From: Sphingomonas montanisoli
Lineage (GTDB): Bacteria > Pseudomonadota > Alphaproteobacteria > Sphingomonadales > Sphingomonadaceae
Assembly: GCF_008274695.1 (NCBI RefSeq)
Contig: NZ_VTOU01000002.1
Span: forward strand, 930,001 to 994,000
Direction: 5' to 3'
DNA: 64,000 bases
Shown here: in pieces, positions 54,887 to 64,000 of the stretch
Layout: each line of letters opens with the position of its first letter
Position numbering within the stretch: position 1 is the first letter of the stretch
Position numbers and translations under genes: made by a program
Notes under the pieces: model-generated
The model's input: the letters and a program-made list of their open reading frames with translations, nothing else
Told to the model about the DNA's origin: nothing
Databases searched by the model: none

Positions 54887-55204
54887 TCAGTTCTCGTCTT
54901 CGCCGCTGTCGGTCGACAGGCCGATATCGTCATCGCCGCCCAGATCGACGTCGTCGTCGGGATTCTGTTCGGCGTCCTCGTCGATGTCGAGATCCTCGTC
55001 ATCGGACAGATCCGAATCCTGGCGCTCGGGCACTTCCTTCTTGGGCGCGTCGAACGGCAGCGGCTGCTTCGACTTCAGGAAGGGCTCGGGTTCCCACATG
55101 GCATCGCATTCGATGCACGAAACGGGATTGTCCTTACCCAGGTCGTAGAAGCGAGTGCCGCATTTCGGGCAGACCCGCTTGGTGCCCCATTCCGGTTTCA
55201 CCAC
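54887..55204 (-). CDS. FYDLN acid-domain zinc-ribbon protein (TIGR02300 type)
   Basis: A 105-residue protein with an N-terminal zinc ribbon (VCPKCGTRFYDLGKDNPVSCIEC) and a strongly acidic tail of Asp/Glu runs. It is a small conserved protein of alphaproteobacteria with unknown function; the FYDL motif gives the family its name. The start is taken as GTG at 55204, preceded by TTGGAG, because the family begins with VKPEWGTKR; the ATG at 55303 would add an unrelated extension. Confidence 0.85.
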   Translation of the reverse strand: MVKPEWGTKRVCPKCGTRFYDLGKDNPVSCIECDAMWEPEPFLKSKQPLPFDAPKKEVPERQDSDLSDDEDLDIDEDAEQNPDDDVDLGGDDDIGLSTDSGEDEN

Positions 55205-55317
55205 GGTCACATAACTCCAACAGAAAATGAAGGTCCGCATGTCCCGACGACACGGAACACGGGAAACGCCGCGCGCCTTGCCATAGCGTAGGGCCGCTGT
55301 CAAAAGCCGCCCCCATC

Positions 55318-56652
55318 ATGCATGGTTCCAATCCCACACCGATGGCCTTTCGCGCGCCCGGTCCGCTTAAAGGTGCGGTCGCGGTTCCCGGCGACAAATC
55401 GATCTCGCACCGATCGCTGATGCTCTCCGCGCTCGCGGTGGGCGAGAGCGTCGTCGAGGGATTGCTGGAGGGCGAGGACGTGCTTGCCACGGCTGCGGCG
55501 ATGCGGGCTATGGGCGCGCAGATCACCCGCGGCGAGGATTCGCGCTGGCATATATATGGCGTCGGCGTGGGCGGCCTGCTCCAGCCCGAGACCGCGATCG
55601 AGATGGGCAATTCGGGCACGTCGACCCGTCTGCTGATGGGCCTGATCGCGAGTCACCCGATCACTGCGACCTTTACCGGCGACGCTTCGCTGTCGAAGCG
55701 GCCGATGGGGCGCGTGATCGAGCCGCTGTCGCTGATGGGTGCGGAGTTCACGACATCGCCCGGTGGTCGCCTGCCGTTGACGATGCGGGGGATCAACCCG
55801 GCGGTGCCGATCGAATATCGCCTGCCGGTCGCCTCTGCGCAGGTGAAGTCCGCGGTGCTGCTGGCGGCGCTCAATACGGCCGGCGTCACGCGGGTGATCG
55901 AGCCAGTGCCGACCCGCGATCATAGTGAGCGGATGCTGAAGGGATTCGGCGCTGAGCTGTCGGTCGAGCTGGACGGCGCGACGCGGATCATCTCGATCCG
56001 GGGCGAGGCCGAGCTGAAGCCGCAACATATAGTGGTTCCGGGCGATCCGTCTTCGGCGGCGTTTCCGGTGGTCGCGGCGCTGCTGGTGCCGGGGTCGGAG
56101 GTGACCGTCACCAATGTCGGGCTCAACCCGACGCGCGCGGCTCTGTTCGACGTGCTGCGGATGATGGGCGGCGACATCAGTTTCGCGAACGAGCGCGAGG
56201 TGGGCGGCGAGCCGGTGGCCGACATCGTCGTGCGCGGATCGGCGCTCAAGGGCATCGAAACCCCGGTCGAGACGGTCGCGAGCATGGTCGACGAATATCC
56301 CGTGCTGTTCGTCGCGGCCGCGCTGGCCGAGGGGCGGACGGTCGCGCGCGGGTTGGAGGAGTTGCGCGTCAAGGAATCGGATCGGATCGCGGTGATGGCC
56401 GAAGGGCTCCGCGCGATCGGCGCGCGGGTCGAGGAACTCGAGGACGGGCTGATCATCGACGGCACAGGCGGCGAAAAACTGCCCGGCGGTGCGACGATCG
56501 CCGCGCGGCTCGATCACCGGATCGCGATGAGCTTCGCGGTGGCGGGGCTGGCGTCGAAGGGCGACGTGATGATCGACGATATGGCGCCGGTCGCGACGAG
56601 CTTTCCGGGCTTCGTGAATCTGATGACGGCGTTGGGGGCTGAAATAGCGTGA
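55318..56652 (+). CDS. aroA: 3-phosphoshikimate 1-carboxyvinyltransferase (EPSP synthase)
   Basis: A 444-residue enzyme of the shikimate pathway that joins shikimate-3-phosphate and phosphoenolpyruvate. Motifs: VPGDKSISHRSLMLSALA, EMGNSGTSTRLLMGLI, SKRPMGRVIEPL and ELRVKESDRI. The protein is complete. It overlaps cmk by four bases (GTGA), and the aroA-cmk-rpsA order is a well-known conserved arrangement in proteobacteria. Confidence 0.96.
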   Translation: MHGSNPTPMAFRAPGPLKGAVAVPGDKSISHRSLMLSALAVGESVVEGLLEGEDVLATAAAMRAMGAQITRGEDSRWHIYGVGVGGLLQPETAIEMGNSGTSTRLLMGLIASHPITATFTGDASLSKRPMGRVIEPLSLMGAEFTTSPGGRLPLTMRGINPAVPIEYRLPVASAQVKSAVLLAALNTAGVTRVIEPVPTRDHSERMLKGFGAELSVELDGATRIISIRGEAELKPQHIVVPGDPSSAAFPVVAALLVPGSEVTVTNVGLNPTRAALFDVLRMMGGDISFANEREVGGEPVADIVVRGSALKGIETPVETVASMVDEYPVLFVAAALAEGRTVARGLEELRVKESDRIAVMAEGLRAIGARVEELEDGLIIDGTGGEKLPGGATIAARLDHRIAMSFAVAGLASKGDVMIDDMAPVATSFPGFVNLMTALGAEIA

Positions 56653-57275
56653 TCATTGCGGTGGATGGCCCGGCAGCGTCGGGCAAGGGGACGATCGCGA
56701 AGGCGCTGGCGAAACATTATGGGCTGCCGCATCTCGACACGGGGCTGCTCTATCGCGCGGTGGGCGTGTCGGTGACGCGCGCGGATGGCGATCCGGGCGA
56801 TGCGGCCGATGCGCTGCGGGGATGCGCGTTCGATCCCGCTTTGCTCGACGATCCGGCGCTCAAGACCGAAGCGGCGGGGAAGGCAGCGTCGATCGTGTCG
56901 GCGCATCCGCAGGTGCGAGAGGCGCTTCTCGAGCGGCAGCGCGATTTCGCGATGCAGGATGGCGGCGCGGTGCTCGATGGGCGCGACATCGGCACGGTGA
57001 TCGCGCCGCAGGCGCCGGCCAAGCTGTTCGTGACCGCCAGTTCGGAAGTGCGCGCCCAGCGCCGCTTCCGGGAACTCGACGCGATGGAACAGGGGGTGTC
57101 GTTCGATAGCGTCCTGGCCGACATCCTTGCCCGCGACGAACGCGACTCCGGACGGTCTGCCGCACCGCTGCGGCAGGCGGATGATGCGGACTTGCTGGAT
57201 ACCAGCGATCTGAGTATAGACGCGGCCGTCCAGCGGGCGATTTCGCTCGTGGAAGCCAGGACGGCAGACCGCTAA
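56649..57275 (+). CDS. cmk: Cytidylate kinase
   Basis: A 208-residue P-loop kinase phosphorylating CMP and dCMP. Motifs: VDGPAASGKGTIAKALA, HLDTGLLYRAVG, LDGRDIGTVIAP and RDERDSGRSAAPL. The GTG start overlaps the aroA stop. rpsA follows after a 224-base leader. Confidence 0.95.
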   Translation: MIIAVDGPAASGKGTIAKALAKHYGLPHLDTGLLYRAVGVSVTRADGDPGDAADALRGCAFDPALLDDPALKTEAAGKAASIVSAHPQVREALLERQRDFAMQDGGAVLDGRDIGTVIAPQAPAKLFVTASSEVRAQRRFRELDAMEQGVSFDSVLADILARDERDSGRSAAPLRQADDADLLDTSDLSIDAAVQRAISLVEARTADR

Positions 57276-57499
57276 ATCGCGGCGCTATCGCAGGCGTGAC
57301 AGGGGGACGGTGATAAAGCCGATCCTCTGGCGCGCCTTTTGCGTTTGCGGCGATTGCGTAGCGAATCCGCCAGCAGCTTCCACGATCGTGCCGTTCAACG
57401 GATGCCGTGTCGGGCATGGGGCCCGCATGGCTTTCTGGCCTCCAAGACCTCCGGAACCAACCGGACGGCCGGAAAAACGAACGTAGGAAACACTTTTTT

Positions 57500-59215
<1,716 letters not shown>

Positions 59216-59239
59216 TCGGCTGGTCCGCAAGGAACATGG

Positions 59240-59274
59240 AGGGCGTCGGAGCGATCCGGCGCCCTTTTTGTTTG
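59240..59274 (+). terminator. Intrinsic terminator after rpsA
   Basis: A stem gggcgtcgg / ccggcgccc with an agcgat loop (one G-T pair) is followed by TTTTTGTTT. It lies 25 bases after the rpsA stop. Confidence 0.85.
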
Positions 59275-59283
59275 CCCGGCGAA

Positions 59284-59309
59284 ATCCTCCCCGCCGGGGG
59301 GAGGATTTG
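59284..59309. repeat. Short hairpin related to repeat family A
   Basis: aatcctccccgcc / ggggggaggatt forms a near-perfect hairpin. It matches the outer arm of the family A elements and is probably a single-arm relic. Confidence 0.65.
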
Positions 59310-59375
59310 GAATTGTCGCAATCCCCGCCCACCATGCTAGGCATTGCGAATCGTTCGCATAAAAAGGGGATGTCG

Positions 59376-60134
59376 ATGTCGAGCCGCTGGATCCTTATGT
59401 TCGGGGCGCTCGCCGCGACGCCCACGATGGCGCAGGAAGGCCTGCCACAACGTCTGATCACGGTCGTCGGCGTCGCCGTCGATCGCGCGCAGCCGGACAT
59501 CGCGACGCTTGATTTCACGGTGCGGGGCGAGGGCGACAGCGCCGATGCGGCAGCAGGGGCGCTTGCGACACGGCTGAAGGCTCTGTCGGGCGGGCTGCTC
59601 GGCCTGCTCGGCAAGGACAGCGAACTCACCACCAGCAACGTCAACATCGTCGAGGTGCGCGATCGCGCCTGCAATGATGGGCGTCCGGTATATCCTGGCA
59701 GCGTACAGCTGAGCCGCGGCGCCTGCGCGGTGGTCGGCTATATCGCGATCAGCCAGGCGCAGCTGCGCAGCCGTGCGGTCGACAAGATCGCCACGGCGGC
59801 TGGGCTGGCGGCGCGGCTGGGTGCCAGCGACGCGCGCGTGACCGGCTTCGCGCTGGCCGATCCGGATGCGGCACAGCGCCGCGCGGCCATATTGGCGTTC
59901 AAGGATGCGCGCCGACGTGCGGAGACGGCAGCCGCCGGATCGGGCGTGAAGCTGGGCGATGTCGCCTCGATCCGCGATCAGGCGGCCTTTGGTGGTGGGC
60001 AGGATATCATCGTAACGGCGCAGCGGGCGGTGGCGGCCCCGCCTCCACCGCCGCCGCCGATCTCGATCGATATCAAGCCGCGCCCGATCGAGACCCGCGC
60101 ACAGATCACGGTCAGTTACGAGATCGCACGTTAA
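59376..60134 (+). CDS. SIMPL-domain (DUF541) periplasmic protein
   Basis: A 252-residue protein with an N-terminal signal peptide (cleavage near TMAQEG) and a SIMPL/DUF541 domain: ITVVGVAVDRAQPDIATLDFTVRGEG at the start and the strand TRAQITVSYEI at the end. The family is periplasmic or surface-associated with unclear function, linked in some species to oxidative or envelope stress. A proline run (PPPPPPP) sits before the last strand. The ATG at 59376 has AAGGGG at six bases; an ATG at 59370 is too close to it. Confidence 0.85.
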   Translation: MSSRWILMFGALAATPTMAQEGLPQRLITVVGVAVDRAQPDIATLDFTVRGEGDSADAAAGALATRLKALSGGLLGLLGKDSELTTSNVNIVEVRDRACNDGRPVYPGSVQLSRGACAVVGYIAISQAQLRSRAVDKIATAAGLAARLGASDARVTGFALADPDAAQRRAAILAFKDARRRAETAAAGSGVKLGDVASIRDQAAFGGGQDIIVTAQRAVAAPPPPPPPISIDIKPRPIETRAQITVSYEIAR

Positions 60135-60222
60135 ACGATCGTATCGATCACTCTGATCCTATGTATGCGTTTCTATCGATCAGAATGGCGGGCCATAAGG
60201 GGCGCAACCAAGGAGGTGCGCC

Positions 60223-60354
60223 ATGCGGCATGATCTATCGACGTCCCCCGATTTCGCCGCCAGTCGCGCCGCGATCCGCGCGCAGTTGAGCAAGCTGGCG
60301 CTGGCCGAGCGGCTGAGCCACGGGCGGATATACACGCGCGTCGAAACGCGCTGA
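60223..60354 (+). CDS. Small hypothetical protein, 43 aa
   Basis: A 43-residue frame preceded by AAGGAGGT at six bases, the best ribosome-binding site in the window. The product is Ala/Arg-rich with a predicted amphipathic helix (AAIRAQLSKLALAERLSHG). It has no recognised family. The frame is below usual gene-calling length. Confidence 0.5.
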   Translation: MRHDLSTSPDFAASRAAIRAQLSKLALAERLSHGRIYTRVETR

Positions 60355-60407
60355 ACGCTCGGCCTCGTCGAAGCGGTATCGGATAAGCGATCCGACTAGC
60401 GCGGCTA

Positions 60408-60659
60408 ATGGCCTGCGGCGATCCGGTCGCGTCGCTGACCGCGCCGAGCCAGCTTGCGCCCGGCAAGATGTCGTTCGATCAGGTGATGGGTTATATCAGC
60501 AAGATCACCGGCGGACCGATTTCGGGCGTGATGTACAACGGCACCTATCTGAGCAGTGCGAGCCAGCAGACGATGGATGCCGTCCATGACGTCGGCGAGA
60601 TGCTGGATGGCTTCGCCGAGCCGCTGGCGGACAGAGCGACGTCCGATCCGATGTGGTGA
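60408..60659 (+). CDS. Hypothetical protein, 83 aa (weak)
   Basis: An open frame of 83 residues with a plausible amino-acid mix (FDQVMGYISKITGGPISGVM) but no ribosome-binding site and no recognised family; an antisense frame of similar length also exists. It could be a small protein or chance. Confidence 0.3.
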   Translation: MACGDPVASLTAPSQLAPGKMSFDQVMGYISKITGGPISGVMYNGTYLSSASQQTMDAVHDVGEMLDGFAEPLADRATSDPMW

Positions 60660-60699
60660 TGATGAAGCCTCCCCGGCATGGGACGGGGAGGCCGTCACC

Positions 60700-61071
60700 T
60701 TATTTCAGGCTGAGGATATAATCCGCGACCTGTTCGGCCGACTGTTGGTTTTTGAGGCCCATGAACGGCATGCGGGTGCCGGGAACGGTTGCCTGGGGCG
60801 ATTGGATGAACTTGATCAGGTTCGGGCGGGTCCACTTGATCCCCGATTTCTTCATCGCCGGAGAGAAGGCGAAGCCCGGAACGGCGCCTGCAGTTGCGCC
60901 GCCGATGCCGAAGAGATTCGGCCCGATTCCGTTGGGCGCGCCCTTGTCTGTCTTGTGGCAAGCGGCGCACACGCCGAAAATTGCCGGCTTGGGCAGTGGC
61001 GCGGCCGCGACGGGCAGCGCAGGTGCCAGAATCGCAGCGACGAAGACGGTCTTAATCAAACGGTTGCGCAT
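60700..61071 (-). CDS. Class I cytochrome c, periplasmic
   Basis: A 123-residue protein with a signal peptide (cleaved near VAAAPLP), the haem-binding CAACH motif, a GIGPNLFGIGG loop and the axial Met in PGTRMPFMG. It is a soluble mitochondrial-type c550-like cytochrome that shuttles electrons in the periplasm. It is convergent with the small frames at 60.4 kb and divergent from ihfB. Confidence 0.93.
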   Translation of the reverse strand: MRNRLIKTVFVAAILAPALPVAAAPLPKPAIFGVCAACHKTDKGAPNGIGPNLFGIGGATAGAVPGFAFSPAMKKSGIKWTRPNLIKFIQSPQATVPGTRMPFMGLKNQQSAEQVADYILSLK

Positions 61072-61292
61072 CCAATATCCCCCCGGAGCACGGAATTCGG
61101 CGAAAATCTAGATTTTCGTCGCACGGCGCGCAAGCGAAGGCCGCACCATGCATTGATTTGCGTTATGTTTTCTCGTTAAGCTGCGGAATCGACGCATCGA
61201 CGGTGGGGGGAAAGCCGGTCCGAAGCGTTCGAGCACATGCCCACATGTGAGGACATGTGTTGAAACGGCATGGTTTTGAGGGGAATCATGGC

Positions 61293-61571
61293 ATGATCAG
61301 GTCTGAACTGGTCGAATTGCTGGCACGGGATAATCCCGATCTCTCGCCCAAGGAGGTCGAGAAGATCGTGACGACCTTCTTCGAGGCGATCTCTCAGCGG
61401 CTTGCCGATGGCGGGCGCGTTGAGCTGCGCGGTTTCGGGGCGTTCTCGACCCGCGCGCGCGAAGCCCGACAGGGGCGCAATCCGCGCACCGGCGACGCGG
61501 TTTCAGTGTCGGCCAAGCGGGTGCCCTATTTCAAGCCGGGCAAGGAGATGCGCGCGCGCCTCAATGTCTGA
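61293..61571 (+). CDS. ihfB: Integration host factor subunit beta
   Basis: A 92-residue HU/IHF-fold DNA-bending protein: [42 protein letters not shown] and the DNA-gripping arm [16 protein letters not shown] with the conserved Pro at the tip. The sequence matches the beta chain better than HU. GAGGGG lies ahead of the start. It is located 221 bases from the divergent cytochrome gene. A split tRNA-Leu gene follows after 74 bases. Confidence 0.93.
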   Translation: MIRSELVELLARDNPDLSPKEVEKIVTTFFEAISQRLADGGRVELRGFGAFSTRAREARQGRNPRTGDAVSVSAKRVPYFKPGKEMRARLNV

Positions 61572-61645
61572 AGTTTGGGTCTGAGGCGTGGGTTTGAGCT
61601 TGGCGCTCGCGCTCTTGCCACGCTATGGACGCGGCAGCGGCGCTG

Positions 61646-61972
61646 GCGGGCGTGGCGAAACTGGTAGACGCAACGGACTTGAACCAAATCGGGTGCTCGC
61701 GGGGAAACGCGCGATGCAGAACTGCTCAAATTCGGGGAAGCCTTCAGGTTCCTGGTAATCCCGAGCCAAGCCGTGGGTCATCCCACGGAAGGTGTAGAGA
61801 CTAGACGGGCAGCGCCTAACTCCGTTTCGGACAGCTCCGTTGCGGACAGGGCGAAGGGATAGTCCGGACCACGAACGTCGGTGCATTGGCGCCGTCGGCG
61901 GCGAAAGCCGAAGTGGTGTGAAAATCCGTCGGGCTTCGGCTCTTGAGGGTTCGATCCCCTCCGCCCGCACCA
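61646..61972 (+). tRNA. tRNA-Leu(UAA), split by a group I intron
   Basis: Exon 1 is 61646-61680 and exon 2 is 61921-61972; joined they give an 87-nt tRNA. The acceptor gcgggcg pairs with cgcccgc, followed by A and encoded CCA. The anticodon stem is acgga/tccgt with loop cttaaaa, so the anticodon is UAA. The long variable arm (cgggcttcggctc) is of class II type, and the T arm is gaggg-ttcgatc-ccctc. The intron interrupts between U34 and A35. Confidence 0.93.
61681..61920 (+). ncRNA. Group I self-splicing intron (IC3-like) in tRNA-Leu(UAA)
   Basis: A 240-nt intron ends in the required G (61920) and is preceded by U. Core elements in order: P-like aaattcggggaa at 61728-61739 pairing with Q-like aatcccgagcc at 61757-61767 (P4), a P6 hairpin ccgtggg/cccacgg at about 61771-61788, R-like gtgtagagactagacgg at 61792-61808, and S-like aagggatagtcc at 61854-61865. 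A possible P1 pairs exon acuu with intron gggu at 61691-61694, giving a U-G pair at the splice site. No homing-endonuclease frame is inside. It should splice without proteins after guanosine attack. Confidence 0.9.
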
Positions 61973-62198
61973 GCGCCGCGACTTCGGCGCGATCCTTTGA
62001 AATTCGGCGTCGAACGGGCGCGGGTCGGGCCTTGGGCCCCGCATCAACCCGGAATTAACAATCCTTTGCTAAATGGCAGGCTCCCCGCGCCGTTTTCCGT
62101 TTTGAGACAACAGTCTTTTGGGGCAGACGGAACGGAACGTGGGATTGGGTTACGGCGATGTCCCGGCATGGGACGATGACCGGGACGCGAGCAACGGG
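61973..62198. other. Leader region before the export gene
   Basis: A 226-base stretch between the tRNA-Leu gene and the Wza-like gene. It contains the AT-richer ggaattaacaatcctttgct near 62051-62070, a plausible promoter area, but no confident boxes or small gene. Confidence 0.4.
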
Positions 62199-62843
62199 AT
62201 GATGTGTGTGATGCGTAAGCCGGGTGTTGGGGCGATTTTGGCGGCGACGCTGGTGGGGCTTTCCGCCATGCCCACGGCCGCGCAGACCAGCGCGGCGGTG
62301 GCCGCCGTTTCGGACGGCGCCGTGGCTCCCTCTCCCCTGAAGCCCTATCGCATCAATCCAGGTGACGAGATCGAAGTTTATGTGTGGGGCGACGAACGGC
62401 TCCAGCGCGCGCTGAAGGTGCTACCCGACGGCAGCGTCTCCTTCCCGCTGATCGGCCGGATCGACGCTCTCAACAAGCTGCCGTCCGATCTGGAGACGGT
62501 GATCACCGCTGGCCTGGCGGATCAGTATCGCAACGGCGTGCCGCGCGTCACCGTGGCGGTGAAGAGCCCGTCGGGCCTCAGCTTTTCGGTTGCCGGCCGC
62601 GTCAAGGCGCCGGGCAGCTTTACGCCCGGTCATTATATGAACGTCCTCGAAGCGGTCAGCGTCGCCGGCGGCCCCACCGAGTTCGCGGATCTTTCCAAGG
62701 TCAAAATCTACCGTAAGCGCGGTGCGCAGCTCACGGTAATCGACGTCAAGCTCGACAGCGCAATGAAGGGATCGCCCACGCAGGCCGATCTCCAGAGCGG
62801 TCTTGTCGAGCTTCAGAGCGGGGATGTGGTGGTCGTTCCATGA
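62199..62843 (+). CDS. Polysaccharide export protein (Wza/GumB-like)
   Basis: A 214-residue periplasmic/outer-membrane export protein. A signal peptide precedes the PES domain (YRINPGDEIEVYVWGDERL, LPDGSVSFPLIGRI) and a SLBB-like domain (FSVAGRVKAPGSFTPGHYMNVLEAVSVAGG). It has no Cys lipobox, as in shorter GumB-like forms without the C-terminal helix of Wza. Starts at 62199, 62202 and 62211 are all possible. It overlaps the next gene by four bases (ATGA). Confidence 0.87.
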   Translation: MMCVMRKPGVGAILAATLVGLSAMPTAAQTSAAVAAVSDGAVAPSPLKPYRINPGDEIEVYVWGDERLQRALKVLPDGSVSFPLIGRIDALNKLPSDLETVITAGLADQYRNGVPRVTVAVKSPSGLSFSVAGRVKAPGSFTPGHYMNVLEAVSVAGGPTEFADLSKVKIYRKRGAQLTVIDVKLDSAMKGSPTQADLQSGLVELQSGDVVVVP

Positions 62844-64000
62844 AGATGAATGTGGGGGCATATCGGTCGGGCATCGCGGCGATCGCGGTGATGATGGTGG
62901 GCGTCGCGGCGCCGGCCGTGGCCGCGAACGTGAAGGCCGCTGTCGAAACGTCGGTTCGGCTTGGTTATTCGAGCAATCCGTTTCTGTCGGCGGGCAATGA
63001 CCTGGCGTCGGGATCGGTCACGGGCAGCATCGATCCGTCGCTCAGTTGGGTCACCGAGAAGGGAAGTGTGGTCCTGCGCGGCAATTACGACCGCACCGAG
63101 TATTTCCGCAATTATGATGGCGTGAGCGGCTATGGCGGCGGGCTCGACGTCAAACAGAAGCTCAGCCCGAAGCTCGATGTCTTCGGTGGCCTGCGTTACG
63201 ACAGCCGCATCATCGGTCAGAATGATGACACGATCACCGGCGTGCCGGGTTCGTTGCCCGTCGACGATACCGACGTGAACCTGATCGGCACGCGTCAGCG
63301 CAGCAACACGCTCCAGGGATCGGCCGGCTATAACTGGCAGGTGTCACCGCGGGACACGATCACGGGCAATGTCTCGGCGGCGCTCACCCGCTATCCGAAC
63401 CGTCCGGTGGGATCGGATTCGGATAATCTTGGCGGCACAATCGGCTATCAGCGCGCGATCAGCGAGAAGACCAAGGTCGGCCTCAGCGGCACCGTCTATC
63501 ACATCAGCTATGATACGCCGGGCCTCGACACGCTGGTGATGCAACCGAACGTGACCTTCTCCACCAGCATTTCGGAAACGTGGAGCTTCGATGCGTCTTT
63601 GGGTATCTCGTTCACCGATCTCAAGGTGCCGGGGCCGGGCAACGATCAGCGCAATACGGGCTGGGCCGGTACGGCAGACCTCTGCCATCGCGGGCGCATG
63701 AACAATTTCTGCTTCTCGGCATCGCGCCAGGTGAGCGCCTCGGGCTTCGGCGGTACCGTCACGCGCGATCAGTTGGCGTTCAACATGCACCAGCAGTTGA
63801 CCGAGCGGCTCGGATTCAACGGCGGCGGCAGCTTCTCGCAGAGCGAGAGCCAACTCGCGCTCATCGGCAAGCGCCGCTACGTGTCGGCGCAGGGCGGGCT
63901 CGACTACAAGCTGTTTCCGAACGTGGTCGTGGGCGCGAGCGCGCATTATCGCGACGTCTTCGGAAACCGAACGTTCCTGGGTGCCGGGCAGGATATCAAG
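62840..64000 (+). CDS. Outer-membrane beta-barrel protein (C-terminus beyond window)
   Basis: The frame stays open for 387 codons to the window end. After a signal peptide (AIAVMMVGVAAPAVAAN), the product shows alternating polar/hydrophobic strands with many Tyr, Gly, Asn and Thr (SVRLGYSSNPFL, VLRGNYDRTEYF and VGLSGTVYHISYDTPGL), as in the outer-membrane beta-barrel proteins paired with Wza/GumB exporters in sphingomonads. A Cys pair (LCHRGRMNNFC) may form a disulfide. Coupling to the export gene by ATGA suggests a role in polymer secretion. Confidence 0.75.
   Translation, partial: MKMNVGAYRSGIAAIAVMMVGVAAPAVAANVKAAVETSVRLGYSSNPFLSAGNDLASGSVTGSIDPSLSWVTEKGSVVLRGNYDRTEYFRNYDGVSGYGGGLDVKQKLSPKLDVFGGLRYDSRIIGQNDDTITGVPGSLPVDDTDVNLIGTRQRSNTLQGSAGYNWQVSPRDTITGNVSAALTRYPNRPVGSDSDNLGGTIGYQRAISEKTKVGLSGTVYHISYDTPGLDTLVMQPNVTFSTSISETWSFDASLGISFTDLKVPGPGNDQRNTGWAGTADLCHRGRMNNFCFSASRQVSASGFGGTVTRDQLAFNMHQQLTERLGFNGGGSFSQSESQLALIGKRRYVSAQGGLDYKLFPNVVVGASAHYRDVFGNRTFLGAGQDIK

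Noticed and set aside
61623-62047. Small minus-strand frames across the tRNA-Leu region
   Set aside because: They overlap the tRNA exons and the group I intron core, whose RNA features explain the sequence.

Overview
The window is high-GC chromosomal DNA from an alphaproteobacterium, most likely a sphingomonad (Sphingomonas or a close relative). The evidence is the gene families present: the zeta-type F1-ATPase inhibitor, the FYDLN acid-domain protein, a PaoABC-type aldehyde oxidoreductase, a large TonB receptor and many paired GC-rich intergenic inverted repeats. The assignment rests on recognising families, not on a database search.

Layout. 1-5 kb: end of a serine beta-lactamase-like gene, a small Fe-S protein, a periplasmic molybdenum hydroxylase operon (paoABC-like) and a GFA-family protein. 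5-15.5 kb: accessory metabolism, with a GMC oxidoreductase, a TonB-dependent receptor with an odd Gly/Pro-rich insertion, a DUF2889 protein divergent from two SnoaL-like proteins, an EthD protein co-transcribed with an MFS transporter, a glyoxalase-fold protein and a Tat-exported M24 peptidase. 15.5-18.5 kb: housekeeping genes leuC-leuD, ATPase inhibitor zeta, bolA and grxD. 18.5-19.5 kb is a kilobase of repeats and unassigned DNA before a hybrid histidine kinase. 21-26 kb: phosphomannose isomerase and mannose-1-phosphate guanylyltransferase, an MBL hydrolase, nadA and nadC.

26-54.6 kb is a surface-polysaccharide island. It encodes dTDP-L-rhamnose synthesis (rmlC-B-D-A), GDP-L-fucose synthesis (gmd, fcl), an FkbM methyltransferase, two giant multi-domain glycosyltransferases (1758 and 1244 aa), a sulfotransferase-like protein, further glycosyltransferases, a SAM methyltransferase and part of an ABC-type exporter (KpsM-like permease and KpsE-like chain-length/export protein). 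No cognate ATPase is visible; two wrecked insertion sequences lie beside kpsE. Base composition falls and non-preferred codons become common over much of 31-50 kb, which suggests horizontal acquisition. The island stops at a tRNA-Ala(GGC).

54.6-62 kb returns to core genes: FYDLN protein, aroA-cmk-rpsA, a SIMPL-domain protein, a cytochrome c and ihfB. At 61646-61972 there is a tRNA-Leu(UAA) gene split by a 240-nt group I intron placed between U34 and A35 of the anticodon, the site used by cyanobacterial and plastid tRNA-Leu introns. The window ends in a second polysaccharide locus, with a Wza/GumB-type export protein overlapping an outer-membrane beta-barrel gene that runs off the end.
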